Assembly: GCA_902806575.1 (NCBI GenBank)
Contig: CADCXD010000007.1
Span: forward strand, 1,902,677 to 1,966,676
Length of the DNA stretch: 64,000 nucleotides
From: Jackrogersella multiformis
Lineage: Eukaryota > Ascomycota > Sordariomycetes > Xylariales > Hypoxylaceae
Direction: 5' to 3'
A model generated the notes under the pieces. That model was not told the origin of the DNA. It made no database searches and worked only from the letters and a program-made list of their open reading frames with translations. The translations under genes and the position numbers were made by a program. This document shows, one piece after another, positions 11,499 to 23,034 of the stretch (its first letter is position 1; each line of letters begins with the position of its first letter).

Positions 11499-12701
11499 CT
11501 AACAGAGTGTGCATCCTGCATCTCGCGTACCAGAAGGTAGTCCTGTTTTCCTTGCTTGTGCTTCAAGATGCCGTATATAAAATTCTGAAAACTTAGGGGG
11601 TGCTTCTAAAATTATGTTGACTACGTCTTTGATGTTAGGTAAAGCAAGGCATTCATGACCTTGCAACCGGCTCTTGGAGTCTAGGCTTTTTATATTATTT
11701 GCCAACTCTACTACGCTCATGCAAATTGCTTCAGGCTTAGGAATAGGGTATAGACCACAGCGCGTAAGCGATTTGACGGTGACGCCAAGCATCGTGATCT
11801 CGCAATCAAAATTATTGCCTTCGGAATTGTAGTAAAAAGAGTGGCAGAGGCGCTTGGAACTAGTTTTGTCGGCATTTTCCGAGAGAAGATGCATGACGGC
11901 ATCCTGTACGGGCTGTAGCATTTCTCTAATCGCTTTTAACCGACCAGCTTTTACAAAGCCTACTACGTATAGACATTCGATGGTCGAATATAATGGATAT
12001 GTGGATATGTTTCCTTACTTGAAAGATCTGCTGGCTCGAGGGAGCGATGAAATAACAGCTTTGAAACCGAGTCCCTTGGTCGTAGGCTGCCTTCCATATT
12101 CGCGACGGAGTTTAAAATTAGATATTTAGCAGCGTCTCTGAACAGCCCATCGCATCCGAATTCCCAAGCAATCCAGGAGACAGTTTCCACACCCCTTTTG
12201 TTGGTATATTGAGGATTGGCAGCCAAAGGGCCGTGGTCGGCTATGCCCTTCACCCAATTCCTGGCCCAGGGTCGGAGCATTCGAGTAAGATCGTACTTGT
12301 CGGTTAACACGGCGATCTTATACAAGTTCCTGAAAGAGACGGTGTCATGGGGGCTATGCTGAGACTGAAAGCTAACCGACGTGGGCACTTTGTCAAAATA
12401 GCCGTGAATAATGTATAAAAGTATCTCCATTGCCTTCGGATGGTCTTCCGGGAGCTCTACAGTCCATTCACTGCCGCTACGCCGAACAGACTCAGCGAAA
12501 CCGCCATAGAGAAGTCTCTTCCAGACCGGGGATGCTCGTGCTAGAGTCTTAGGGCACACGATAAAGGTGACGGAGTCTTGGTTCCCAACGGTAAGATGAA
12601 GTTCGCCATCTGGGTCAACAACGAGTCTGGAAGGTTTAGTTTCCTCGGAGACTTTTGCTGTTAGATCCTTCAGTGGATGTTTCAATATCGTTGGAGGACA
12701 T
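11499..12701 (-). CDS. BTB/POZ-domain protein, start region damaged or non-AUG
   Basis: Exons 12685(or upstream)-12019 and 11962-11499, joined by a 56-bp intron (GTAAGG...GTAG). The join gives a continuous domain ...DLSI|GFVKAGRLKAIREML. The N-terminal half is a fungal BTB/POZ module: LTVGNQDSVTFIVCPKTLAR, SPVWKRLLYGGF, WTVELPEDHPKAMEILLYII, then LYKIAVLTDKYDLTRMLRPW. BTB domains mediate dimerisation and often Cullin-3 adaptor or nuclear roles; the specific role is unknown. Oddity: the BTB frame has no ATG. It is open upstream to about 12775 without one, while the only nearby ATG (12701, MSSNDIETSTEG) is in another frame that stops after 21 codons. A one-base indel between about 12640 and 12700 would explain this, so the gene may be a recent pseudogene or carry a sequence error. 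Confidence 0.65.
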
Positions 12702-13291
12702 TGCGATTCGGGAGGACGAGGATGTTGAGGGTTGTCATGTAGAAAACGGTTTACGTTATTATCGGCCTTTCTAAGTTATCGCAGTAATAACAATTTTCCA
12801 AGTTCTAAGGTTGTAGGGTTCTTTATTTCTACGGGTTTTTACGAGTCTCACATGATGAAGCGTGGTCAAGGTAGGACCGACCGTATAAGGTAGTGTGTGT
12901 ATGTCCCCCCCCCCCCGAAATAATGATAACGCACTGGCCGTGCGGTGATAAATCTACACTGGGGTCTCGATCTCGACGCTTCGAGTGAAGCTTCCATACC
13001 AGGTAGGTACCTACCAGGTAAAAAAACAAAAAATTGAAAAAAAAGTTAATATTTTTTGAATTGCGTGTTAATAAGGTTACCGCACGGCCAGTACGCTAAG
13101 ATTATTACAGGGGTCACCTGGACGGACTAAGTAAGTTACGGACCTGCTAGACTCACTGGACTAACTTACTTAGATATTAAAAATAATAATATAGAATAAA
13201 AGGAAAAGAAGAAAAATCCCCATTCAGAATTGCATTCAAGTTTTAAATTCGCATCCATAAATCTTAACTTAATTATCCACCAATTTTAAGT
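12702..13291. other. Short divergent spacer
   Basis: 590 bp between the BTB gene (-) and the GCIP-like gene (+). Contains a C12 homopolymer (12905-12916), a CCAGGTAGGTACCTACC repeat (about 12999) and A-rich sequence. Nothing else seen. Confidence 0.5.
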
Positions 13292-14494
13292 ATGGCGACA
13301 AATAATGGCAAGGCCAACGATAACCTAGAGTCTCTAAAGATTCTGGTGAAATCCACGACAGATCTCATATCTCAACTTGAATCGTTTCTTCATTCGATCG
13401 CCGTCGATGAGGCTTCCGAAACTGCTACCCCGCCATCACCATCGTCATCGTCACTATCACCGTCGTCAACCTCCACAGAGTCCGTCGATCCTCTATCTCT
13501 CGCCCACGACTCTGCGACTCTAATAAAGGCTCATACCACAAAGCTGTCTCTTCTTATCATAAATGAACCTTTCACACCATCTGCTATTAGCAAGGTCCTG
13601 CGCGAGCTAGTAGCCGGTCCTATCCCAGCTCTTGCTTCTGCAGTCCAGGTTTGCGACGCCGATAAATACACCCTAGTGGCTCGCAAAGACCTTTCTTGGC
13701 GATGCTATCGGGTGTTGAAGGAGCTAAAATCTCTCGTTGATATCATCCCTCTGGACGGAAAAATTCTACCTAATGCACAGAAGAACGGTAGTAAGGGAGC
13801 CAAGGGTAGCATAGCCGCCACCGGCGTTATCTGGGCTGCTTGCGACGACGTGATCCTGCTTAAGAAGCTAGGAATTGTAGGACTACTGATCAAGAGGGTC
13901 GAGGAATACAGGGACACGCTGAAAGATATTCTAGAAGAGCTGAAGGAGTATGGCGATGAGGTTGACGAGGATGAGGATGGAAATAACGGCGACGTCACCA
14001 GCGGTGCCGATCAAGCGCCGCAGGGGGACGAAGTCGACGGCATCACAAACCAACTCCAAAACACGCACATGTCGACACAGGAGATGCTCGATGATCTCAT
14101 GAATCCTCGCCACATACCCAGAGACGACCCTGACAAGATCAGAGAACGTCTCGAGTCTTGTCTGAAGCGGCTACGGTTGACCACTCTGCTCTACACCGCT
14201 ATCATCAAGAGACGGTTAAAATCCATCTCACCAACCCCTAACACCTTACAGGCACCAGTCACGCAGCGCCTCGACGAGGTATTTCCGTTATTGAAGAGAT
14301 TGCCACACCGATTTGGGGAAGTTGCGTGCGCGTTCTACGAGCTGGACCGCGCAGCCATAGACCGCGCCATGGATTCTTGTTTTTTCGACGCATTTGCGGC
14401 ATCCGAAATGCTGATGAAGCCTTGGGAAGGTCAAAGGGACGAATTTACTGGCTGGGCAGAGAAATTCCAGATCGGCATAAAAACCCCAGATTAG
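13292..14494 (+). CDS. GCIP / cyclin-D1-binding protein 1-like protein
   Basis: Intronless, 400 residues from ATG 13292. The architecture fits the fungal members of the Grap2/cyclin-D-interacting (GCIP, CCNDBP1) family: an N-terminal helical segment (LESLKILVKSTTDLISQLES), a Ser/Pro-rich insert (about residues 45-65), a helical core with GVIWAACDDVILLKKLG, an acidic stretch (EYGDEVDEDEDG), and a C-terminal helical domain with TTLLYTAIIKRRLKSI and LDEVFPLLKRLPHRFGEVA. Animal GCIP is a nuclear/cytoplasmic regulator of cell-cycle transcription; the fungal role is not established. The gene converges on the GH71 gene (249 bp between stops). Confidence 0.75.
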   Translation: MATNNGKANDNLESLKILVKSTTDLISQLESFLHSIAVDEASETATPPSPSSSSLSPSSTSTESVDPLSLAHDSATLIKAHTTKLSLLIINEPFTPSAISKVLRELVAGPIPALASAVQVCDADKYTLVARKDLSWRCYRVLKELKSLVDIIPLDGKILPNAQKNGSKGAKGSIAATGVIWAACDDVILLKKLGIVGLLIKRVEEYRDTLKDILEELKEYGDEVDEDEDGNNGDVTSGADQAPQGDEVDGITNQLQNTHMSTQEMLDDLMNPRHIPRDDPDKIRERLESCLKRLRLTTLLYTAIIKRRLKSISPTPNTLQAPVTQRLDEVFPLLKRLPHRFGEVACAFYELDRAAIDRAMDSCFFDAFAASEMLMKPWEGQRDEFTGWAEKFQIGIKTPD

Positions 14495-14743
14495 GCACAC
14501 GCATGAATAATAAGTGAGATTTTGAGAAGCTTATACATATATACACATTGCTCGTCAAGGACGCAGGAGGAGACACTTGTCATAGGCTACGGGATACTAA
14601 GAATCTAAAACTACCTAGGTATCTAGCAGACGCGGATCCCTAGGAGTCGTACTTCTTAGTACGACATCTCATCATACTTGAATCGCAACCGCGTTAAAGT
14701 TGACCTATTCGATTGTCAGCTCTGTATTTTCGATGTCCACTTA

Positions 14744-16370
14744 TTAACCGGGAAGACTCACATGGCCCGACGATGGGCAGCCTGTCAAGATCTCAGGACC
14801 AGTAGTCGACTTGCCATCAACCGTGATGGTGACAGCGCCTGACCTCCCCCCGAAGTCAACTTGATAGAACGAAGCTCTACCAACTGAGCTCGAGGCTGTC
14901 ACGGTCTGGCTTGAACCTCCGATAGCGACGGTAATATCCTTAGCAGAGTTGGATAGCACAATGATCGAGATCACATCTTTGGTGCCGCTTGCTGCCGACG
15001 CGCCTCCTCCCTGGCCCCAAACGGTACCTGTGGTTAGATATTAGTTAATGCAATTGATGATTTGGAAAATGTAATTGCTGCTCACCACCGTCGCCGCACA
15101 CTATCACCGACGTGGTTCGGTACCATGCTACAGCTCCTTCTGACGGCAGGTCTATGTTTGCGTTACCAGCCTTGTAGGCGCTGATGAAGTAGGGCAACAC
15201 GAAGCGGAAAGCCGAGTGCCTAAACCCGTCGACGTACGTCTCAGCGCCGCTGACAATCTGCGCTGGAACTGGGTCGTTAAGGTAGCTGGACTCGCCGTAG
15301 TCGTTCCCTGTTCATGTCAATCTTCGGCTCAAGAATCTAACCATCAGAGTGCACGGGTTTCTCACAAGTGATGATCTCGATATATTCAGGTTGGATATCC
15401 AAGACTTGCTTCCAGCGGTCGTACCATAGGGAATCGCTAGACGAGTACCAGTTCTTGTTGTACTGTGGGAGGTCTATCTTCCCAGATTAGCTCTCAAGCC
15501 TTGGTGAGGTAGCTTCGAGGTTATATGGGATGCCCCATACCCGTGTAGAAGTAAGGACTGACGCCCATCATGTATGGCTTGCCCTGGAGTGTCGACTTGT
15601 ATGCTTGATCGTTGCCAGTGGTTATCGTGTACTGGTTCGCGTCTGGCCACGCACCCCAGTTGACTACATTGTGTAAATAAAATGGCAATTAATAACCGGC
15701 AGAGGAGCGTGTCACGTACAAGCGCCGTCAATTTGAGCAAGTTTGCTGCCGACCCCTTGGGCCCCTATCGAAGACCAATCCGGGACCACTGCAGCATTGG
15801 TTCGAGTCAGTATCTGTCGGCATTCGAGGATTTGGAGTCGTCTTTAGATATAGGGGTTGGCCATTGAACTTGGCAACTCGGTGTAGTAAGTAACTGAGGA
15901 ATATACTCACAGAAGATGTCACCTGTTGCTGAACGCACCGAGGCCCAGTTGTCAGCCCAGTTAGGCCCTTCGAATGTCGAGACGAACGGCCTCCCGTTTA
16001 CCTTGAGCTGACTACTAGCGCCCTTGTACTGGTTGACGAGCGAAACAACCTGGTCGACGGCCCAGGAGCTGGCGGCCATATCGAAGGATAGGAATAGGTT
16101 GAAGCCGTTGGACGAAGCTGTGTCGTACGCTAGCTGCAACTGCTCGCCGTTCCAGGAGTCGGCCGACCCAACGTTCAACGCGAAGCCATCGATGCCTGCT
16201 GACTTGGCATCTGTAATATCTTTCTGCCACTGGTCCCTCGACTGTCCGCTGGTCAGACCTACCATGTAGTGCGCGAAGACCTGGCGACCGCTCCCCTGCC
16301 GAGGCCTAGCTACGCCAGCTACCGTGGAGCCGACGAGCAGCGCGACTGCCGCCGCGATATTCAGACGCAT
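14744..16370 (-). CDS. Secreted GH71 glucan endo-1,3-alpha-glucosidase (alpha-1,3-glucanase)
   Basis: Six exons read by eye: 16370-15911, 15788-15720, 15663-15541, 15473-15366, 15307-15086, 15027-14744. They total 1266 nt, 421 residues, all phases consistent. Signal peptide MRLNIAAAVALLVGSTVAG. GH71 hallmarks appear in order: FAHYMVGLTSG at the mature N-terminus, AGIDGFALNVGSADSW, LFLSFDMAASSW, KVNGRPFVSTFEG, DGAFNWGAWPD, KPYMMGVSPYFYT, NWYSSSDSLWYDRW, and IITWNDYGESSYL spanning an exon junction. The C-terminal 70 residues form a beta-rich accessory part. The enzyme hydrolyses alpha-1,3-glucan of fungal cell walls and is used in wall remodelling, autolysis or mycoparasitism. Length is normal for GH71 without a carbohydrate-binding module. 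Confidence 0.92.
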
Positions 16371-17986
16371 TTTCTTGAAGAGTTAAGCACCTCGCGTGCT
16401 AGTTATTGGTGAAGACGAAGGTAAGGAGATGATGAGGATTTAATGCAAACAATCAACCACTGCAAATCTCGAGGGTCATAGCCGCATATATATTTATATA
16501 TATGTATAAGGTATGTATACGACTACCAATATGGCAGGACCTAATTATAAATTTAAGTCTGAATCCTGCTGCCGCCTCGGCGACATGAGGGGGTAGGCTA
16601 TGCCTACACGGCGGCCGAGGGAATGCGCCGAGATTGGTGGCTGTATGAAAGCCATATCGACGAGACCATCATGCTCTTCGTCAGCCGATGGAAGCTTCAT
16701 TCAGTTCGATATCACTAGCGAATACGAGACTAGCGAAGACAAATAATACAAGCTCAAGAGCGTCAGTAAGGATGAGTAAGATGGAAGCTCTAGAGCTCCC
16801 CTAGGAGATTTATATTTGGTCGCAGATACTAAGAACGTTCTAGCTCTAGCAATAATGGTGGTCATACGATAATGTTCATATATTTATTGCTTATTTTATT
16901 AAGAGCTTCGGCTTAGTGAATCAGCAATGAGACTTCTTAGTCAACCGAAAGAAGCACAACCTACCTAGGTAGTATTCATTGAAAGAGAGAGCAGATCACG
17001 ACCTCTCTCAGTGACCCGTGATGACGAGAGCTTAGCTTCGTGCTCTACTCATCACGGATTGTATACTACCAAGTCTAACATGATGTAAGACTTATGTATG
17101 AGAACACAGACTTACAATATTGAATGTCCCAGAAGAGGTTCACGACTTATCTATCCATGCCTGTCATCACCTTTTGAGATGTACATAGGTATTCACCACG
17201 AAGGACAACCGGATGGATGGACACAACATCGTACATATACTTTTCCTTATTTAGATTGGAGGTTTGAGTAGGAGAGTGAACCATTCCTTTGGTCACTTAG
17301 GTACCTACCTATGAATATAAATATATTGTATGTATGATATGATGTGCTACAGCTTTCAGTACAACACCACCACGTTTAATTAAACCTATTCGTTACGATT
17401 TGCACCCCGCGTCCCGATTCGGGAAGGTACCTGATAATATAAATAAACATCCAATCGCGATCATCTAATCTTCAATCTATGGCCGACACGGGTTTGCCCC
17501 TTGCATATATATGTATGTAGTGTAGTGTAGGTATTGCGGAAATATCTACCTAGTGTAGGTAGTCTACGTAGTGTAAAGCCCGCCGAGGACCGAACCAGCT
17601 CCCTATTTAGGTAATGGTTTCATATTGTGGCTGTCCCAATCCCGTCCTGCCTTACTACGCTGTGGCTGGAAGACCCCCTTTTTATTTTCTCTAGAATTTT
17701 TTCTTTTATTTTCAAACCCCTAAATGCCTAGGTACCTAGGTACCTAGGTATGTAGCTTCCCATCCTCCCCTGAATGCTTGAATAGTTCTCCACTTTCATA
17801 ATCCTTTTATTTCGCGATCTCGATCTGGACAGCGGCTACTTACATACTAGTACATTGCCCGTATATACCCCACCTTGCTAGTTAAGTAGTGGATCGAAGC
17901 TCTCCATAAACTAGGTACCTACCTACCTACCTAGGTAGGTATTATTAAGAAGATGTCACTAACTGAATCGATAGTAGAGGTAAGTA

Positions 17987-18088
17987 TTGTAGGATGGGGA
18001 TAATGGTTGTTGTATTGTGAAGGTTTTAAGCTTCAGGCAAAACACAAAATCTCACTTAAACCCTCTTGATTACATAACCGCCCCACAG
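17987..18088. mobile_element. Miniature inverted-repeat element, family A, copy 2 (102 bp)
   Basis: TA-flanked (17985-17986, 18089-18090), ends TTGTAGGATGG... and ...GCCCCACAG. Aligns along its length with 1853-1955, sharing GATAATGGTTGTTGTATTG, a TTCAGGC/TTCAGCC block and TTGATTACATAAC. Divergent in the middle. Non-coding. Confidence 0.6.
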
Positions 18089-18686
18089 TATATAGGTATG
18101 CATTAATAACTAATAGTATCAAGTACCTAGAGTGTTTCGGTTTCCCTCAACTATATCGTCAGTCTTTTCCCCTATTAACTCATTTAGTCTTAACTAATTT
18201 TCCCTTCCCTTCTTAGCAGGACAATTGTGTGTATGACGAGAAGCTTCCGAAGTGGACTTTTCTAAGAATGAATGCTGTTTTTCGTTCACTTTGCTCAATG
18301 GCCGAAGTCTTTCGCATCTCTTTAAATACTTCCGTCAATCATCTCATCCGCCGCCAGACACGCTACTTGGCCTGGACTGTTATCCTTAATACCGAGTCAT
18401 CATGCGGAAAATCGATCCCTACCTACATACTCGCAGTGTTGCTTGTCTGTCTCGATTTGTCTATACCGCCGGCGCCGGCGCCGTAGCTTCCCAAGAGCGT
18501 CTCGACTCTTCACCACCCATCAAACCCTGTATCTATTCCCCGCAAGCATCTGGCTAGGTAATTCCGCCAATCATCAAAAATATTGTAATTCGGTTAAAAA
18601 GGCCTCATATCGGTCTTGTGTTAAACCGAGATAGCGTAAGAGGTTTGGCCTATTCTTCGATTTTAGGGGAGATGATGGTTAATGCA

Positions 18687-18749
18687 TACCTATCTACCTA
18701 CCTACCTACCTACCTGCCTACCTACTTACCTAGGTAGGTAGGTAGATAT
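18687..18749. repeat. Palindromic CTAC/GTAG array with TACCTAGGTA centre
   Basis: Repeated CTAC units on the left run into ACCTAGGT and are mirrored by GTAG units on the right, giving a potential long hairpin. The same architecture recurs at many intergenic places in this window. Confidence 0.7.
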
Positions 18750-18898
18750 ATGGTAGTTTGTAGATCTGGCTATAAGTTGACGATCTCCCGTATCAGCATT
18801 TAGAGCCTCTTTGCTGCTGGTGGTACGTAGCCGCTCCCGGGTTACATCTTGCATCGACTAGATCGATATTAGTAAGTCGATAACTACAGATCATCAAG

Positions 18899-20640
18899 AT
18901 GCTCCATCTCCTTTTCCTATCAGCGTTGGCTTTTGCTTCCTCGGTGTTTGCCGCTTTCGGCTTCACTCAGTCTGGCAGCAATTATGTTGTCGATGCCGGC
19001 TCAAGCAATTCACTTGTCTTCACCGTTAATGGAGGTAGCTGTGATATCACCTCGATTAAATATCGTGGCACGGAGCTTCAGGATTCCTCTGGCAGCACAC
19101 AATTATCATCCGGCCTCGGTACCGCCACTGTTAAGGTTGAGTCTGTCACGGCTAGTATGTTAAGTTATTACCAGAGACGGAGGGTGATTTCACCATAGTA
19201 TCTAGACGTTTTCTTACATTTTATTTAGGTTCCGTTAACTATGTCAAGGTGACTTGCACCACTTCGACGCTGACTCACTACATGGTGGTGAAGGAAGGGG
19301 AAAGCAATATCTATCTCGCTACCCACATTAAGGAGGAACCCTCAATCGGCGAACTGCGCTTCATCGCGCGCCTGAAATCATCTGTGCTGCCCGAGGAGTA
19401 CCCCTACGGCAAGGTATCGACTACCTCTGGTAGCTCGGCTACTGTAGAGGGCTCAGACGTTTTTGTTGTCGACGGAGAGACTCGGTCCAAATTCTACTCG
19501 AGCACCCGCTTCATCGACAAGGATGCGCAATGCGTTTACGGAGGTTCTGATGTGATTCACGCATGCGTCTTGGCTCCGCACCCCGAATCGTCGTCTGGCG
19601 GTCCATTCTTCCGTGATATCGAAAGCAACAACGCCGGCTCCGCGACAAATCTCTACTGGTACATGAACAGCGGCCATGTGCAGACAGAGGCTTACCGAAC
19701 CAACGTCTTGCACGGACCTTACATCTTCACCTTTTCGCGATCAGGCGTTCCTAGGCTCCGCGAGGCCGACACATCCTTCTTCTCAGGACTGAGCATCACG
19801 GGCTACGTCGCCGATTCCGGACGCGGCTACGTCTCTGGCACGGCGTCTGGGATTTCAAGTAGCTTCCAGATCGTTGTGCACTGGTACAACACCCAGGCGC
19901 AATACTGGACCATCGCATCATCTAAGGGCGTTTTCACTTCCCCGGCGATGAAGCCCGGCACTTACACCATGGTCTTATACCAAGGCGAATACAAAGTTGC
20001 TACTGCTACTGGGGTTTCTGTCAGTGCTGGCCAGACTACGTCCAAAAACATCGCCAGCACCGAGACTTCACGAAATTCCTTATGGAAGATTGGCGAATAC
20101 GACGGTCAACCTACCGGATTCCTTAACGCGGACAAATTTCTCCGAATGCATCCCTCCGACTCTCGAATGACAGCCTGGAATCCTGTCACGTATACCGTCG
20201 GTACTTCGTCCCTAGATCAGTTCCCAATGGCTCTCTTCCAAACGGTCAACAACCCCGTAACTATCAAGTTTACCCTAGCTTCCGCGCCCGGCACTGCGAC
20301 CCTCCGAATCGCAACCACTTTATCATACAACGGAGCCCGCCCGCAAGCCAAGGTTAATTCGTGGACCGCGACGGCACCGTCGGCACCGACAAAGATCGAT
20401 AGTCGCGGCGTGACCCGTGGGGCATACCGCGGCTATGGTGAAGTCTACGATGTCAGCATCCCTACCGGGACTCTCGTTGCCGGTGCGAATACCATTACCA
20501 TCACCTCCATCTCGGGCAGCAGCGGTACTACCTTTTTAAACCCCAACCTTGTAAGTACTATAGATCCAACATTCTCCGGGCCACATCGGGACTAATAAAA
20601 GTGGTTACAGATATTTGATGCGGTTGAGCTTTTCACATGA
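18899..20640 (+). CDS. Secreted PL4 rhamnogalacturonan lyase
   Basis: Three exons: 18899-19154, 19229-20550, 20611-20640 (introns GTATGT...TTAG and GTAAGT...ACAG). Total 1608 nt, 535 residues, the usual length for fungal family PL4 lyases. Signal peptide MLHLLFLSALAFASSVFAAF. The catalytic super-sandwich domain includes FTQSGSNYVVDAGSSNSLVF, CDITSIKYRGTELQD, YLATHIKEEPSIGELRFIAR, GGPFFRDIE and LYWYMNSGHVQTEAYR. A fibronectin-III-like domain (GYVSGTASGISSSFQIVVHW) and a carbohydrate-binding-like domain (ENPVTYTVG-type jelly roll to the end, FDAVELFT) follow. The last exon codes only nine residues. The enzyme cleaves the alpha-1,4 bonds of rhamnogalacturonan I by beta-elimination outside the cell. 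It converges with the DHA1 transporter gene. Confidence 0.92.
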
Positions 20641-21179
20641 GGCTGTAAGTAACCTCAAGATTGGTATTTTTGTCTAAGCGGGCAGTATTTAAACCCTGTG
20701 ATCACTTAACCTAGACCTATTATTATGCACTCTAGACTTTCTCACAGGCCTCATTGCCGTTCTGTTAGCTGGAATTCTAGATAATATTAACGACTTGTCT
20801 ACCTAGGTACTTAGGGTCCTAAGCATACTACCGGCTTTTGATCATCCTGTATATATTTTGTATTTATGTAACGTGTATATGTGAGCTATCGCTCAAGCTT
20901 TGTTGTAATGTCCATAGCTCTGTATACTGTAGCATACTTCTCACTTATGCAGCGAGTACACAGCTTATTCGGCCTCGCTACCATCTCGAATAAATATGTG
21001 GAAATGGTCAGACTAATGCCTCCTGAGAGGAGGACCTGTATGAGTCGACTACAGTCCGTCCTATCGACTCCGCCAATTCTAGCACCGGAGGTCATTCTAC
21101 ATCAATCACATCAATCACATTAATCCAACCGTCCCGTAACTCTTGGCTACTTAAGTAAGGAGCCCAACAAGTCTAATAT
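20641..21179. other. Convergent 3' spacer
   Basis: 539 bp between the PL4 and MFS stop codons; A/T-rich, with one CTACCTAGGTACT palindrome near 20800. No gene seen. Confidence 0.5.
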
Positions 21180-23034
21180 TTAGTTTTCATCTATGTCCAC
21201 GATATATGACCAAGCTAAGGCACAAAAGGCGATGACAACCAAATAGAACCACCACACAAGTCCAATCACCCCTTCTTCAACGCCTAACCCGAACACGTAC
21301 CCCCCGATAGCTGGCCCGACGGCGCGAGCCAAGCTTGCAAGCATATTCCCGGCTCCGTGTATGGTTCCTAGAACCGTCTTTGAGGGGGCAGCCTCGGTCA
21401 AAAGTATGACGGTGCTTGGTATAGCCATAGTGCGCGCCATGATCTGAGTACACACGACAAATCCCAAAACTACCCATCGGAGCACTCCGTCATCCTCGCC
21501 CGCGAGCAGCGACAGGTACGGTGCCGCGAGGTAAGTTACCGGAAACAGAAGCAACGCAATCCGAAATACACCTCGCGTTCCAATACGCGCTTGCAGCCGC
21601 GGGTAAATGAAGAGCTGGAGTAGGATGCCGCAGATGCCGAAGGTCGAGAGCCACATGCCGATAGTGGACGAGCGTAATCCCAACCCGCCCCCGAAGGCGA
21701 AGAATGAAGCCTCACTGTTGTCTGCCGGTGGGCTGCTCAAATAAACGGGAAAGATGTGCATGAAAGCCGAGTTGTGTAGCGGGAGCAATCCAAACGAGAC
21801 CAAGGCGGAAAGTATTCTTCGTGTCCAGATGCTTCCGAAAGGGATGCCTATATGGTCAATCTGCTTTATTGTCGATACGAGTTTCTCGAGGTCCGGATGA
21901 GCCTGCCCAGGCTGTCCTAGCAACGTATCATCGTTGCCCCCTATCCTCATGTATTCCTGCCGCCTAGGCCGTAGACTTCGGGCCCATCGCACGATCGCCG
22001 CTCCAACCCTAAGACCGATATCACTTTGGTCCTCCTTTCCGGGAAGCGTTTCTCTGAGACCTACCATAGCCAAAACAAGAGAGCCACCCAGCACAGAAGC
22101 GTTGAGGAGCGCAGGCAGCACATACGGATACTCAGTAGCCCAAACCACACCCTCAGGATTCCGACTCGTATTAAAAACACCCTCCGGCCCGAAGAGCCAG
22201 GCCAGATTCACGACGGGTTCGGCGAGGCAACCTCCGAGCGCTAGACTCGCCACCATGCCGGCATTGAATACTAATGGCAGTAAAAGGAACGCTTTGGTCT
22301 GGTACCGTCGTTCGCGGACAACCTCCGCAGTTACGGTACGCATGATGCCGACGTTACCGTTCGCGAGACCTGCCAAGATCCTCCAAAACAGGAGAGCGCC
22401 GAAAGATCGCGAGAATCCAAACCCGACGTTCGCCAGCACCGAGATCGTGAGCCCACCAACGATTGAGAGGCGTCGTCCATATCTATCTGATAACCTGCCC
22501 CACGGCAGACTCACAAAGAACTGCGCCAGTGGGAATGTGGCTACTAACAAGCCGGAGAAGCCGGAGATGCGGGCCGCCGTCGCATGGGTAGCCTCTGGCG
22601 ATTGACTATCGTCTGAAGGAGTCGAGGTAGGCGGTAGGACTGATCGGACGAGGTAAAATATGTACGGCAGAAGACAGACGTTGGAGAGCGGCTCGGATAG
22701 GCGGCAGAGAGACAAGATAAAGAGTTGATCTTTGTTGGGCAAGTCGCGCCATCGGACTTGTGCTGTTGCCTCTTGTGCCGCGGTTGCTTCTGGGCTTATT
22801 CGCTGTCCTCTGAAATCTTGGCTAGATAATTGTGTGAGGTCCGGTAGATCTTATGATCGATTACTTGTTAGCATCCCTAACTTATTGTATGGTATGGTGA
22901 CGCATGGTAGCTGTTGTCTCAATGAAATTTATCCTCGATTGGTATATGTGTGTCGATATTTTCTCCTGTCAGAATGACTTACCATTTCCCGAACTTACAG
23001 AAGCGCCGGCCTCTTCATTTACTTCTCGGCCCAT
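21180..23034 (-). CDS. MFS transporter, DHA1-type (12 TM)
   Basis: Two exons, 23034-22983 and 22849-21180 (intron GTAAGT...ATAAG, 133 bp), 573 residues. The upstream exon is needed because the long frame has no in-frame ATG; it adds MGREVNEEAGASVSSGN and joins in phase. MFS features: RWRDLPNKDQLFILSLCRLS at TM1, motif A in LPWGRLSDRYGRR, WRILAGLANGNVGIMRTVTAE at TM4, and a long central cytoplasmic loop (about residues 290-345). The closest pattern is the fungal DHA1 group with yeast YCR023C-like proteins, whose substrates are mostly unknown. Predicted plasma or vacuolar membrane drug/metabolite proton antiporter. Substrate cannot be read from sequence. Confidence 0.87.

Larger units (their letters stand above)
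16371..18898. other. Intergenic region between GH71 and PL4 genes
   Basis: 2.5-kb divergent spacer with no supportable gene. Holds the second family-A miniature element (17987-18088), several TACCTAGGTA clusters (about 16961, 17728-17752, 17912-17942, 18687-18749), and a GCCGGCGCCGGCGCC-like GC palindrome near 18468-18483. A hairpin built from (CTAC)n and (GTAG)n arms lies about 150-210 bp upstream of the PL4 ATG. Confidence 0.55.
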
